A stretch of DNA of 64,000 nucleotides from CAZBNB01 sp964493245 (GCA_964493245.1 CAZBNB010000008.1:1-64000), one strand, 5' to 3'. Counted from the first letter of the stretch, positions 33,318-42,086 are shown. Numbers and translations: made by a program. Notes: generated by a model not told the origin, from the sequence alone.

Positions 33318-35336
33318 ATGCAATTGTTTGTTGACTATGTGCAGCCATTAACAACATGGTTGCATGATCATTCTCATTGGGCATTGTTTATTACCTTTCT
33401 CGTGTCTTGTGCGGAATCTTTGGCTATTATCGGTAGCATCGTACCAGGTTCCTTAACGATGACCGCAATTGGTATTTTAGCCGGTTCTGGCGTGATGCGG
33501 ATTGATTTAACATTGTGCTTTGCATCGCTGGGAGCCATTGCCGGTGACAGTGCGAGCTATGCGTTTGGTTATGTCTTTAGCGACCGCTTAGCCCAACTTT
33601 GGCCTTTTAATCGTTATCCGAAACTGATTCGTTACGGGCAAGACTTTTTTACCAAGCATGGTGGTAAAAGTGTTTTAATTGGCCGTTTTGTCGGGCCTCT
33701 ACGCTCCATCATTCCTTTGATTGCGGGGATGATGCATATGCCACAGCTGCAATTTTTCTTTTCAAACTTCCTATCGGCGATTGGTTGGGCATTGTTGTAC
33801 GTGATGCCTGGATATTTAATTGGTACCGCGAGTCATCAGCTTTCCAGCGAAAGTGCCAAACGCTTAATGATATTAATTGTCGTCTTGTTAGTTGGTATTT
33901 GGCTGGGTGGAAAAGGAATACAATGGTTTGCGCATTTTGTGAATCGCTGGTACGCCAAGTACATTCGTACGCTTTATTTATGGTCAAGAAATCACGCTTA
34001 TTTTAAGGTTTTTTTCCGCGATTTACGTGATGATCATGCGGAAAATCAAGCAACGGTAGCGTTACTTTTTCTGTGGTTGATTTGTGTCATCATTTCCATG
34101 ACGCTGGTTATTGGTGGCATACAGGGCACCTGGCTATACGCACTGAATCAACCCGTTTTGCTTTTTTTATATAGCATTAAGACACAACTGTTTGATATAT
34201 TTTTTATTGCGATTCATTTTATTATGAGTCCGATTAATTTATCAGCCTTTTTATTGGTATTGATCAGTGTGGCAATCTACACTCGTGAGTGGCGATTACT
34301 GAGATTTTGGATGAGCTTGGTCTGTGCGACTTATATTGTCATTGCTATCTTGAATATGATTCCAATCCCTACTTTTTCTGTCATGCATACCCATGCGTGG
34401 TTTCTTGATAAAACCTTAACGTGGGCAACCGCGCTGTTAACTTATACCTTATTTTATTTGCACGAAAGTGTGGATGGTGAAATCTCCTCATTTTTGCGTT
34501 TAAGCTTTTTGATGTTATTGATTTTGGCTGGGTTTTCCAGTGTTTATCTAGGAGATAGCTGTTTAAGCAGTGTGATTGCTGCTTATTTTGTTGGTGTCTC
34601 TATTGGTTTAATGCATTGGATTGTTTTTCAAAGACAGGCATTACAGGTGCGTGACATGAAAGGCGTGCTGGTTTTTTCTGTTATGCTCATGTTACTGCTG
34701 ACGGTTATACAACATTATTACTATTTTCGACAAACCTATAATCAGCACCTTCCTCGACATAAAGAATACGCACTGAGTGAAGACGCTTGGTGGTCGCAAA
34801 AAAAGCCATTGCTACCGCTTTATACCACGAATCGCATTGGCAAACAGGTCGGGTTATTTAATATTCAATATGTTGGTTCATTAAAACATTTAGAGCGGCA
34901 ATTAATGACTTCTGGTTGGCAAAAGCAACCGAGTACTTGGCTGTATTCATTGTTATTGCGCGTGAATGGGCAACACAAATTAAATGCATTGCCACTGATG
35001 GAGCAATTGTATTTAAACAAACCACCGGCGTTGATCATGACATATCACGCAAAAAAAAATGGTAACTTATTTTTACTGCGGCTATGGCTATCAAATTATT
35101 ATCTAAATCATTATGAAGAACCTATTTGGCTGGGCAGTGTGATTCATATTAAGAAAAAGCAGGGTAATCAAACCCTGGTTTCACCAGAGCAATGGTCTAC
35201 ATTGGTGACACCCATGTATCCTGCTATTAAAGATTATCAAGTGCGAAGCTTGCCACTCAATGATACACACATGAAATCAATGAGTTATGTGATCCCTGCG
35301 GCATTGTTGATTATTAAAAATGATGTAGATGTTTAG
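33318..35336 (+). CDS. DedA - PAP2-like - LssY C-terminal fusion membrane protein
   Basis: This 672-residue inner-membrane protein has three parts: a DedA/VTT domain at about residues 15-200 (IGSIVPGSLTMTAIGILAGS, GRFVGPLRSIIPLIAGMM), a PAP2-like multispan domain at about 240-450, and a LssY-type soluble domain at about 490-660. The same architecture is known from Legionella LssY-type proteins. The PAP2 catalytic residues are gone: the usual SRxxxxxHxxxD segment reads FSSVYLGDSCLSSVI, with Ser at the Arg, His and Asp positions, and no PSGH is seen. DedA proteins move lipid carriers across the membrane, so the inactive domain may be structural. Confidence 0.85.
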   Translation: MQLFVDYVQPLTTWLHDHSHWALFITFLVSCAESLAIIGSIVPGSLTMTAIGILAGSGVMRIDLTLCFASLGAIAGDSASYAFGYVFSDRLAQLWPFNRYPKLIRYGQDFFTKHGGKSVLIGRFVGPLRSIIPLIAGMMHMPQLQFFFSNFLSAIGWALLYVMPGYLIGTASHQLSSESAKRLMILIVVLLVGIWLGGKGIQWFAHFVNRWYAKYIRTLYLWSRNHAYFKVFFRDLRDDHAENQATVALLFLWLICVIISMTLVIGGIQGTWLYALNQPVLLFLYSIKTQLFDIFFIAIHFIMSPINLSAFLLVLISVAIYTREWRLLRFWMSLVCATYIVIAILNMIPIPTFSVMHTHAWFLDKTLTWATALLTYTLFYLHESVDGEISSFLRLSFLMLLILAGFSSVYLGDSCLSSVIAAYFVGVSIGLMHWIVFQRQALQVRDMKGVLVFSVMLMLLLTVIQHYYYFRQTYNQHLPRHKEYALSEDAWWSQKKPLLPLYTTNRIGKQVGLFNIQYVGSLKHLERQLMTSGWQKQPSTWLYSLLLRVNGQHKLNALPLMEQLYLNKPPALIMTYHAKKNGNLFLLRLWLSNYYLNHYEEPIWLGSVIHIKKKQGNQTLVSPEQWSTLVTPMYPAIKDYQVRSLPLNDTHMKSMSYVIPAALLIIKNDVDV

Positions 35337-35385
35337 GTAATGCCGTCATTGCTACCGGCCAACTTACCGACCTGCCAACCAACTT

Positions 35386-35404
35386 ACCGCGCTTTATGCG
35401 CGGT
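35386..35404. repeat. Short palindrome ACCGCGCTTTATGCGCGGT
   Basis: This hairpin lies in the convergent gap after the DedA-LssY gene. The same core is found inside family D at about 8093-8113. It is probably a dispersed REP-like unit that may also stop transcription. Confidence 0.6.
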
Positions 35405-35434
35405 ATCCATAGATGCCTCAATAAAGTTCACGAG

Positions 35435-36205
35435 TTACAATAAGTCTTTAGAAACACGTTGATAAACATTTTTGTAATTATCTAACAAAATGGTGGCATG
35501 ATGATGCTTAGCCATCAGTGCTTCATTTTGTTTCAGTGTTCCGGTACGGAATGTCCAGCCTTTGGGTAAGTGTAGCTTTTGTTGTAAGCTGGCTAAAGTC
35601 ACTTGATTTTGTGTCTTTACTTCGCTGGTATATGATTGCATGACATAAACCTGCCCCTTCGGGCTAATCAGTTCATAAATAGGTTTTCCTGCGTGATATA
35701 CCCAAACCAAATCTCTTTCGACTTGGTGCTCATGATAGGGGGCAGCGCCTAAGAAAATATCTTTCACTTTGATATGCATCGTGGCCGTTTGATGCATAGG
35801 AATATTGCCAAACGACTTTATTTTCGCTTCATTAATATTCATATTTCTGACTTCGTCCACGATATAATTGCGCGGGCCATTTAAGTAAACGAAATGTGAC
35901 TTAGATTCTTTTTTAACAGTAGCGGGTGTCAATTTCGACCATAAATGATTAGGACATTGATTCAATTTTAAGGTGTTATAAACAAAACCAGATAGTCCAT
36001 GCCAAAAAATCACCTCACAATAGCGTTGTCCACGTAAATTATTAATATCGCTTGCTTTGCTCATAAAGGGCATGGAAGCAAGAGAAGCCGCGGTTATAAT
36101 TAACAGTGATGTTTGAGGGAGACAATATTGTCGTGCTGAATGGCGCGGTTTGTTGGGCTTAGATAGCATTTTATTTTTACGTGAGGAAAAAATGTTTAAC
36201 ATCAT
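35435..36205 (-). CDS. Hypothetical exported protein
   Basis: No family is recognised. The 256 residues include an N-terminal signal sequence after a basic leader (TSLLIITAASLASMPFMSKA), then a globular domain with aromatic-rich stretches (RYCEVIFWHGLSGFVYNTLK, QVYVMQSYTSEVKTQNQVTL) ending in a basic C terminus. AAAGGA is 6 bases before the ATG. It is probably periplasmic or secreted. Confidence 0.72.
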   Translation of the reverse strand: MMLNIFSSRKNKMLSKPNKPRHSARQYCLPQTSLLIITAASLASMPFMSKASDINNLRGQRYCEVIFWHGLSGFVYNTLKLNQCPNHLWSKLTPATVKKESKSHFVYLNGPRNYIVDEVRNMNINEAKIKSFGNIPMHQTATMHIKVKDIFLGAAPYHEHQVERDLVWVYHAGKPIYELISPKGQVYVMQSYTSEVKTQNQVTLASLQQKLHLPKGWTFRTGTLKQNEALMAKHHHATILLDNYKNVYQRVSKDLL

Positions 36206-36320
36206 TCAAATCCTTTTAAGTTTTATTATTTCTTCTATCATAGAAGGATCTGCTGCGAATAATCAATATCAAAAATTCAGTTCTGCTTACACTGCCATTT
36301 TTCCTTCCACCTCAATAATA

Positions 36321-36498
36321 AAACCCCAGTTCGGCGTTTTTATGCTTTTAAATCGAGAGAAATCAATGAGTACGAGGCAAACGCTCTAAAAAAGCGCAGC
36401 ACTAGCAGCGCTAATGTGAGCATTTTTTAGAGCGTTTAACGAAGTAATCATTGATTTATCGAAGGTTTAAAAGCATAAAAAACGCCGAACTGGGGTTT
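36321..36498 (-). repeat. Family B palindromic element (178 bp)
   Basis: The inverted ends AAACCCCAGTTCGGCG and CGCCGAACTGGGGTTT are near-perfect. Inner inverted blocks are TTTTTATGCTTTTAAA, ATCAATGA and AAACGCTCTAAAAAA, with a GC-rich centre around AGCGCTAATG. An opposite-orientation copy is at 46017-46191. It fills the gap between the exported-protein gene and the cysteine-rich peptide gene, ending 16 bp from the latter's stop codon. Confidence 0.93.
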
Positions 36499-36514
36499 CA
36501 TTGAATGAGTCCCA

Positions 36515-36814
36515 TTACTCATCTTGATCCAAATGTTCCTGCAATATTTGTGGATGATTTTCAATGTACTGAGTCCCTGGATCACCACATAAACATCGGC
36601 ATTGACCATTCACGCAGTTTCCTAATCCTATATTCCTATAATATCCTTGCATTGCATCGCAAGTGTTTTCGCATGTGCCTTCACATGGATAAGTACTCGT
36701 GCTATCACAGGCTCCCGCATCTTTCTCAACTTGAGTTTCAAGCTGGTATCCGCTGCAAACACAGCTAAAACAAAGCATGATACATAAAACAAATTTTTGC
36801 TTAATGCTCATCAT
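36515..36814 (-). CDS. Small secreted cysteine-rich protein with CS-alpha-beta-like cysteine pattern
   Basis: This 99-residue protein has a signal peptide over residues 1-22 (KFVLCIMLCFSCVCSG) and a mature part with eight cysteines at 36, 44, 48, 52, 67, 72, 74 and 76. CENTC gives CxxxC, GNC gives GxC and CRC gives CxC, in the order that defines the CS-alpha-beta fold of defensins and scorpion toxins; GLGNCVNGQCRCLC is very like the C-terminal segment of potassium-channel toxins. The tail is acidic. AAGGAATT precedes the first ATG. Such proteins are rare in bacteria. The resemblance could be convergent cysteine spacing; no function is assigned. Confidence 0.72.
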   Translation of the reverse strand: MMSIKQKFVLCIMLCFSCVCSGYQLETQVEKDAGACDSTSTYPCEGTCENTCDAMQGYYRNIGLGNCVNGQCRCLCGDPGTQYIENHPQILQEHLDQDE

Positions 36815-37005
36815 AATTCCTTAAAAAAGCGTGATATTTATGTGTTGTATGTTATCAGTATAGACAATTTTCAATTGTTTTATCTGTGTTGTTTTTACCA
36901 CTTGGTAACAAGTATCGCTATGAGGAATCAGCAAAAATTGATTTTGATTTGTTCTTTTTATTTATTCTTGTTAACATAGAATAAACGTTCATAACTTATA
37001 CAACT

Positions 37006-37704
37006 ATGAAGCGATTTATTTTAATACTTTTAGTTTTAAGTTTCAGCCGGGTTTACGCCATGGCTTCTCACGTGTATTCAGAGAAGGCCATTGACCATGC
37101 CGTGATGCGCTATGGTTTGAAGCAAGAGCCTGTCTTAAAATCACGCTTTGAAAAAGCCCATGTTGCTTATCCACCACGTGAAATTGCATTGTTGGCTTTC
37201 AAAAAAGAAAAGCAAATTCAATTGTGGGCACAAGATCAAAAGCAAGTTTGGCGCTACGTTTATACGTATCCTTTAACCGCATACAGTGGTAATTTAGGCC
37301 CTAAATTGCGTGAACGTGATCGTCAAATTCCAGAGGGTATTTATCGATTAACCATGTTTAACCCCTTCAGCTCTATGCACCTATCAATGATGATTAATTA
37401 TCCCAATCAATTCGATAGAGTTCACGCGAGTCAGGATGGCAGGCGTACGTTGGGCGGTGATATTTTCTTACATGGTAAATCATTTTCCGTTGGGTGCCTT
37501 GCGGTGGGGGATGAGGCAATTGATCAATTGTTTTTACTGACGCGCCGTGTGGGTTTGAATCACGTTGAAGTGATCATCGCGCCGAATGATCTTCGGATTG
37601 CTAAACCAGCAACGGGCAAATTTGCACAACCACACTGGTTGCCAGAGCTTTACCAAAACATTGGTCGAGCGCTGAAACGTTTTCCGAGCACGCAAACAGC
37701 TTAA
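37006..37704 (+). CDS. L,D-transpeptidase (YkuD domain)
   Basis: This 232-residue exported enzyme makes 3-3 cross-links or attaches proteins to peptidoglycan. It has a signal peptide (FILILLVLSFSRVYA) and a YkuD domain with the catalytic motif HGKSFSVGCLAVGD (His, Ser, Gly and the active Cys). It belongs to the group seen in Legionella with the IPEGIYRLTMFNPFSSMHLS stretch. Its TAA overlaps the convergent lipB stop in TTAA, so the two genes share an end. Confidence 0.88.
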   Translation: MKRFILILLVLSFSRVYAMASHVYSEKAIDHAVMRYGLKQEPVLKSRFEKAHVAYPPREIALLAFKKEKQIQLWAQDQKQVWRYVYTYPLTAYSGNLGPKLRERDRQIPEGIYRLTMFNPFSSMHLSMMINYPNQFDRVHASQDGRRTLGGDIFLHGKSFSVGCLAVGDEAIDQLFLLTRRVGLNHVEVIIAPNDLRIAKPATGKFAQPHWLPELYQNIGRALKRFPSTQTA

Positions 37705-38342
37705 GTGTTCACGCCACACGAAGTTGGCACATTTGGCGTATTTCCACAAAGCTTTAGTAGCGTTTCAACCAATCGCTGTTGTACTTGTTCAATCTGTACA
37801 CTGGGACAAAAATCTTTGATTTGTGTCATTTGTAGCGCTTGATAGCCGCAAGGGTTAATATTGAGGAAAGGCTTTAAATCCATGTCTACGTTAAGAGCGA
37901 TGCCATGATAAGTACACGCTTTTTTAACGCGCAGCCCAATAGATGCAATTTTCTTTTCAGTGACGTACACGCCTGGTGCGCCGGTACGTCGTTCAGCCAT
38001 AATTTTGTATGTTTTTAAAACATCGATCAACGCTTGCTCGAGTTGACAAACCAATGTTCGTATACCGATACCAAGGCGCTTTAAATCAAACAAGACATAT
38101 ACAACCAATTGTCCCGGTCCGTGATAAGTGACTTGGCCACCACGGTCACTTTGAACTATCGGAATATTTAGCGCATGGTTTAAAACGTGTTCAGCTTTGC
38201 CTGCTTGACCTTGGGTATAAACGGGGGGGTGTTCTAGTAGCCATATTTCATCAGGGGTATTGTCATCACGCGAAGCGGTGAATTGCTTCATGGCTTCCCA
38301 TACGTGCTCATAAGGTTGTTGACCTAACTGGCGTACGATCAT
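37701..38342 (-). CDS. lipB: Octanoyl-[ACP]:protein N-octanoyltransferase
   Basis: LipB transfers octanoate from ACP to the lipoyl domains of 2-oxo-acid dehydrogenases; LipA (encoded at 61737) then adds sulfur. The 213-residue product has the signature RGGQVTYHGPGQLVVYVLFD, the KIASIGLRV lysine and the catalytic cysteine in KKACTYHGIALN. The ATG overlaps the ybeD stop as TGATG, so ybeD-lipB is translationally coupled. Confidence 0.95.
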   Translation of the reverse strand: MIVRQLGQQPYEHVWEAMKQFTASRDDNTPDEIWLLEHPPVYTQGQAGKAEHVLNHALNIPIVQSDRGGQVTYHGPGQLVVYVLFDLKRLGIGIRTLVCQLEQALIDVLKTYKIMAERRTGAPGVYVTEKKIASIGLRVKKACTYHGIALNVDMDLKPFLNINPCGYQALQMTQIKDFCPSVQIEQVQQRLVETLLKLCGNTPNVPTSCGVNT

Positions 38343-38611
38343 CAGAGCACCATCTTCATATCAGGGTGTTTAGTGAGCTCTTGGTAGAGGGCATCTAATG
38401 TGATTTGATCGTATACACGAATCGTTGCGGTGATGGCAAGATAATTGCCATGACCACTGCCTTGATGGGTTAGGGAAACTTCTTCTGCGATGGGAAAATA
38501 TTTACGAATAATCTGTTCAACTTCGGTTAAAAAAGCAGGTGTATTTTTCCCTATGATTTTCAAAGGAAAATCACAGGGAAAAGTCATTAATGTTTGCTTT
38601 CCATTTTCCAT
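38342..38611 (-). CDS. ybeD: YbeD/DUF493 family protein
   Basis: This 89-residue alpha-beta protein of the UPF0250 family has an ACT-like fold by knowledge of E. coli YbeD. It shows the typical FPCDFPLKIIGKNTPAF start and SGHGNYLAITATI strand. The function is unknown but it almost always lies between dacA and lipB, as here: 3 bp after the dacA stop and overlapping lipB. Confidence 0.92.
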   Translation of the reverse strand: MENGKQTLMTFPCDFPLKIIGKNTPAFLTEVEQIIRKYFPIAEEVSLTHQGSGHGNYLAITATIRVYDQITLDALYQELTKHPDMKMVL

Positions 38612-38614
38612 ATA

Positions 38615-39829
38615 TTAACCAAACCAACGAGAAAACATCATTTTCATCGAGTCAGTTGTCCGTGTCCAAAGGCCACCGGCAGCTTCATCTTGCAGTGCAT
38701 AAAGAGGACGTTTGTCAATGGTTTCGCCTTCAAATTGAATCACAAGTTCGCCTACTGGCTGTCCTTTGCGAATCGGTGCTTCAATGTATTTAGGTAATTT
38801 GGCTTTTATAGATAAACGCTGATATTGGCCGCTGGGAATCGTGACATAGTCGTTATTGAGCATGCCCACATTGATCTCAGGTGTATTGCCTTTGTATACG
38901 CGGACTTTTCCAACAGATTGATTAGCCTTATAAAGCTCGTGGGTTTCAAAAAAACGGAATCCATAATTAATGAGGCGTTCGCTGTCATCGGCTCGACTCG
39001 CATCGCTGGGCGCGTTGAGAACAACCGCCAATAGACGCATTTCACCGCGTTTAGCAGAAGAAACCAAACAAAAGCCTGCATCATTGGTGTGTCCTGTTTT
39101 AATTCCATCTACTTGACCGTCACGCCATAGCAACCGATTACGGTTCGGTTGGCGAATATTGTTGTAAGTAAACCACTTTTGCTTATACCAGTGATAATAT
39201 TGTGGGAAGCTTTTAATCAGCGCGCGTCCAAGAACAGCCAAATCTTTAGCGGTGGTGTAATGATTCGGATCGGGTAAGCCTGTGCTGTCGGTGAAGTGGC
39301 TGTTATTCATACCTAAACTTTTCGCTTGATTATTCATCAGTTCAGTAAAACCAGCTTCACTGCTGCCGATGTGTTCAGCCAATGCGACACAAGCATCGTT
39401 ACCGGAGTCAACAATGACGCCTTTCAATAGGTCTTCAATCGACACGTATTGGCCTTCTTTGATAAACATGCGTGAACCACCGGTTTTCCAAGCCAACTCA
39501 CTGATTCGCACATTATCGTTTAAGTGAATTTGATTGTTATTGAGCGCGTTGGATACCACATATAGCGTCATCATCTTGGTTAAACTGGCTGGTGGCAGGC
39601 GTTGCTCACTGTTTTTTTCAGCAATAATTTTACCACTATCGACATCAATTAAGATGAACGCTTTGGCATTTAAAGCCGGTGGGGCTGGGGTGATCAGGGG
39701 ATTGTTGGCTGCCGCAACGGGCTGGGTCGGGTTGATAACCGGAAGCGACTCTGCGTAAAAAAAGCTTGAGTGAATCGTAAAATACGCCAATAATATAAGT
39801 TTTGTTAACGAAAATGGACGTTTGTTCAT
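38615..39829 (-). CDS. dacA: D-alanyl-D-alanine carboxypeptidase (PBP5/6 family)
   Basis: This enzyme removes the terminal D-Ala of peptidoglycan pentapeptides. The 404-residue precursor has a signal peptide (ILLAYFTIHSSFFYA) and the serine-type motifs S82-x-x-K85 (ASLTKMM), S142-G-N144 (VDSGND) and K244-T-G246 (IKTGHTNDAG). A C-terminal PBP5-type beta domain and a final amphipathic helix (DSMKMMFSRWFG) anchor it to the inner membrane. The order dacA-ybeD-lipB is conserved. Confidence 0.96.
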   Translation of the reverse strand: MNKRPFSLTKLILLAYFTIHSSFFYAESLPVINPTQPVAAANNPLITPAPPALNAKAFILIDVDSGKIIAEKNSEQRLPPASLTKMMTLYVVSNALNNNQIHLNDNVRISELAWKTGGSRMFIKEGQYVSIEDLLKGVIVDSGNDACVALAEHIGSSEAGFTELMNNQAKSLGMNNSHFTDSTGLPDPNHYTTAKDLAVLGRALIKSFPQYYHWYKQKWFTYNNIRQPNRNRLLWRDGQVDGIKTGHTNDAGFCLVSSAKRGEMRLLAVVLNAPSDASRADDSERLINYGFRFFETHELYKANQSVGKVRVYKGNTPEINVGMLNNDYVTIPSGQYQRLSIKAKLPKYIEAPIRKGQPVGELVIQFEGETIDKRPLYALQDEAAGGLWTRTTDSMKMMFSRWFG

Positions 39830-40010
39830 GTGATTACCTAGGTTAAAATGGTTTACATTTAGGTATTACGTTGCGCAGTATCATCATACAAAATGATTTA
39901 CCCATTAGGGTATTTGAACAATGTAATACGGTTATTGCGTTCATCGAGAAAGCACACAAAAGCCTCTTCGATACTGCGCACATGTTATCACACGAGACAC
40001 GTTGCCGCTA

Positions 40011-40055
40011 TACCTAAGACACTGTAAAACCGACCATTTTACAGTGTCTTAGGTA
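40011..40055. promoter_or_regulatory. Perfect 19-bp inverted repeat between dacA and rlpA
   Basis: TACCTAAGACACTGTAAAA and TTTTACAGTGTCTTAGGTA flank a 7-base loop. It lies between the divergent dacA and rlpA genes, 57 bp before rlpA. It could be an operator, a leader hairpin or a short mobile repeat; no second copy is seen in the window. Confidence 0.6.
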
Positions 40056-40111
40056 TCTACTTCTCTTCATCTGAATTGAGTTGATGAAGGATAAAAAGAG
40101 AGAGTATTTGC

Positions 40112-40918
40112 ATGATGTTACGAAAATTAGGGGTGTTATTTGTTTTGGCTTTGTTAATCGGCTGTCAAACATCCGGATCAAAAGGCACCACAACGAAAAA
40201 ATCATCTACGCTAACTGTTTGGCAGCGCCAGCATCCGAATGCTTATCAAGAAAAAGACAGTGCGCCATCAGGACCTGTTCCCACACGCTTTAAAGCAGTG
40301 AAACCAAGTGCAGAGCCGTTGAGTCGTTATGGTAATCCAGCAACGTATCACGTGGCGGGGCAGCGATATGATGTTTTAACCACCGCCAGTGGTTATCGAC
40401 AGCGCGGTTTGGCGTCGTGGTATGGCACTAAGTTTCACAGTCGGCGTACCTCAAGTGGTGAGCATTATGATATGTACGCGTTAACCGCCGCACACAGAAC
40501 ATTGCCATTGCCAACCTATGTTAAAGTTAAAAATCTTAAAAATGGACGAGAAGCGATTGTGAAAATTAATGATCGCGGCCCATTTCACAGTGGGCGTATT
40601 ATTGATTTATCCTACGGCGCAGCTGCCAAATTGGGTATTTTCCCACAAGGTACAGCACCGGTTGAAATTGAGGCGTTGACATTTAAAAACCATCCGGCTC
40701 AATATTATTTACAAGCAGGTGCGTTTGGCTCGAATCAATTGGCTGAACAATTAAAAACCAAACTAGCAAAACTTTCTAAATCGCCGGTCTTCATTCACAA
40801 AGAGCAACGCCGCTATTTAGTTCGCGTTGGCCCATTTGCTAATCGACAAATGACGGAAAAATTGAAAAAACAACTTGCACACCAAGGTGTTTCAGGGACG
40901 TTTTCAATGATGATGTAA
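40112..40918 (+). CDS. rlpA: Septal ring lytic transglycosylase RlpA, lipoprotein
   Basis: This 268-residue lipoprotein has a lipobox at LLIGCQTSG, a double-psi beta-barrel domain (GLASWYGTKFHSRRTSSGEH, INDRGPFHSGRIIDLS) and a C-terminal SPOR domain (YYLQAGAFGSNQLAEQLK) that binds denuded glycan at the division site. In Pseudomonas RlpA cuts glycan strands lacking stem peptides. It is commonly close to dacA, here divergent from it. AGAGAG lies upstream of the ATG. Confidence 0.93.
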   Translation: MMLRKLGVLFVLALLIGCQTSGSKGTTTKKSSTLTVWQRQHPNAYQEKDSAPSGPVPTRFKAVKPSAEPLSRYGNPATYHVAGQRYDVLTTASGYRQRGLASWYGTKFHSRRTSSGEHYDMYALTAAHRTLPLPTYVKVKNLKNGREAIVKINDRGPFHSGRIIDLSYGAAAKLGIFPQGTAPVEIEALTFKNHPAQYYLQAGAFGSNQLAEQLKTKLAKLSKSPVFIHKEQRRYLVRVGPFANRQMTEKLKKQLAHQGVSGTFSMMM

Positions 40919-40948
40919 TTGGAAAAATTCAATGCAATTGCTTTTAAA

Positions 40949-41317
40949 ATGGTAACTACCCAGCAATATCTTCCCGCACTTTCAGCTGTTGCGGTGAGTA
41001 ATTTATTTCAAAGATTAGAATAACTTGGTATTTCTTTTGAAACGCTTGCTGCTCTCGAATATAAGAAGTTTGAGCTCATTGTTTCTGCCGCTGTACCACT
41101 ATTAGCGCTAGAAAATGTGAATGTGAATCTAAATAGACTACTGGAGTTGAGCTATTTACAAATATGGGCTTCAATCTCATTTAAAAACATCTTCGCTCTA
41201 AAGGGGGGGGAAGGAACTCTTGTTCAAAATATTAGGGTCTGTCACCCATTGTCGACAGATCCTAGCATTTTGAAAAATAACGGATATTTAGCTAGCCAGT
41301 CACATTATTCACAATAA
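40949..41317 (+). pseudogene. Remnant of a Leu/Ala-rich helical gene with one internal stop
   Basis: A single frame reads MVTTQQYLPALSAVAVSNLF, then QRLE, a TAA at about 41021, then LGISFETLAALEYKKFELIV and on in the same frame to 41317. The segments before and after the stop have the same helical Leu/Ala character, so this looks like a recently broken or decayed gene. No ribosome site or family is recognised. The hairpin at 41233-41264 lies in its distal part. Confidence 0.45.
41233..41264. repeat. Short hairpin related to the 24355 repeat
   Basis: TAGGGTCTGTC, loop ACCCATT, then GTCGACAGATCCTA form an imperfect hairpin. The GTCACCCATTGTC block is shared with 24355-24455. It sits just beyond the 3' end of the L,D-transpeptidase gene at 41292. 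Confidence 0.55.
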
Positions 41318-42086
41318 CCCGCGTGCCTTTTAATCCTCCTGCACCAGGTAACTCAATAAACTCTTCATTCAACCAGCGCGCATCTTCAATAAACATGCGT
41401 ACACACCCATGACTCGCGCGATATCCAGGGACGCTATCACTGCCATGCAACGCATAACCACGTAAAAAATGCATGCAAAAAGGCATTAAAGCGCCGCCAC
41501 TGTTGCCATCTGAGCGTACAGGGAAGACAGTAGAAATACATTCGATATCTTGTTTTCTAATCACTCGAAACGAGCCAGCCGGTGTTAAGCATGTACCATC
41601 TGGGCTTAAACAATGCCCAGAACCGGTGGAAATAGGCCCCCACCAAATCAGTTCACCCTCGGGATTATAGGCACCCCAAGCTAGATTTTGTTGATTGACG
41701 AAAATCATTTTTTCGCCAGTTGGCTCGATATATCTTGGAAAAGGGGACACATCATAAATGGTAATTTGGTCAAGCTGTTTGGGAACCGCGATTTTCATAC
41801 CGGCGTGCAAAGGCACATTCATACGGTTGACGCGCATGACAATGTCACGTGATTGTTCTGCTGGAAATAAACTTTCCCACGTATCACCCGCGGCAACGTC
41901 AATACAGGTATAATCAGCCGATTGACACAATGATTCACCATAACGCTTGGGTGTTGTGAAGCCTATTGAACTCCATGATATCAACCCAGCCATCAGTAAT
42001 GCTGAAAATAAACGATGCTTTTTTATTGAAGTGGATAGCGCATGAGTGCTTGGAGTGGCGTGTTGATTTCCGCTGATTTTTATCAT
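41292..42086 (-). CDS. L,D-transpeptidase (YkuD/ErfK type) with LysM-like segment
   Basis: This 264-residue exported protein has an N-terminal membrane/signal segment after a 25-residue basic leader (LFSALLMAGLISWSSIGFTT), a LysM-like stretch (DVAAGDTWESLFPAEQSRDI ... LHAGMKIAVP) that would bind peptidoglycan, and a YkuD domain with the catalytic motif ALHGSDSVPGYRASHGCVRM. It is the second L,D-transpeptidase in the window and differs from the one at 37006 by its LysM-like part. Confidence 0.88.
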   Translation of the reverse strand: MIKISGNQHATPSTHALSTSIKKHRLFSALLMAGLISWSSIGFTTPKRYGESLCQSADYTCIDVAAGDTWESLFPAEQSRDIVMRVNRMNVPLHAGMKIAVPKQLDQITIYDVSPFPRYIEPTGEKMIFVNQQNLAWGAYNPEGELIWWGPISTGSGHCLSPDGTCLTPAGSFRVIRKQDIECISTVFPVRSDGNSGGALMPFCMHFLRGYALHGSDSVPGYRASHGCVRMFIEDARWLNEEFIELPGAGGLKGTRVIVNNVTG

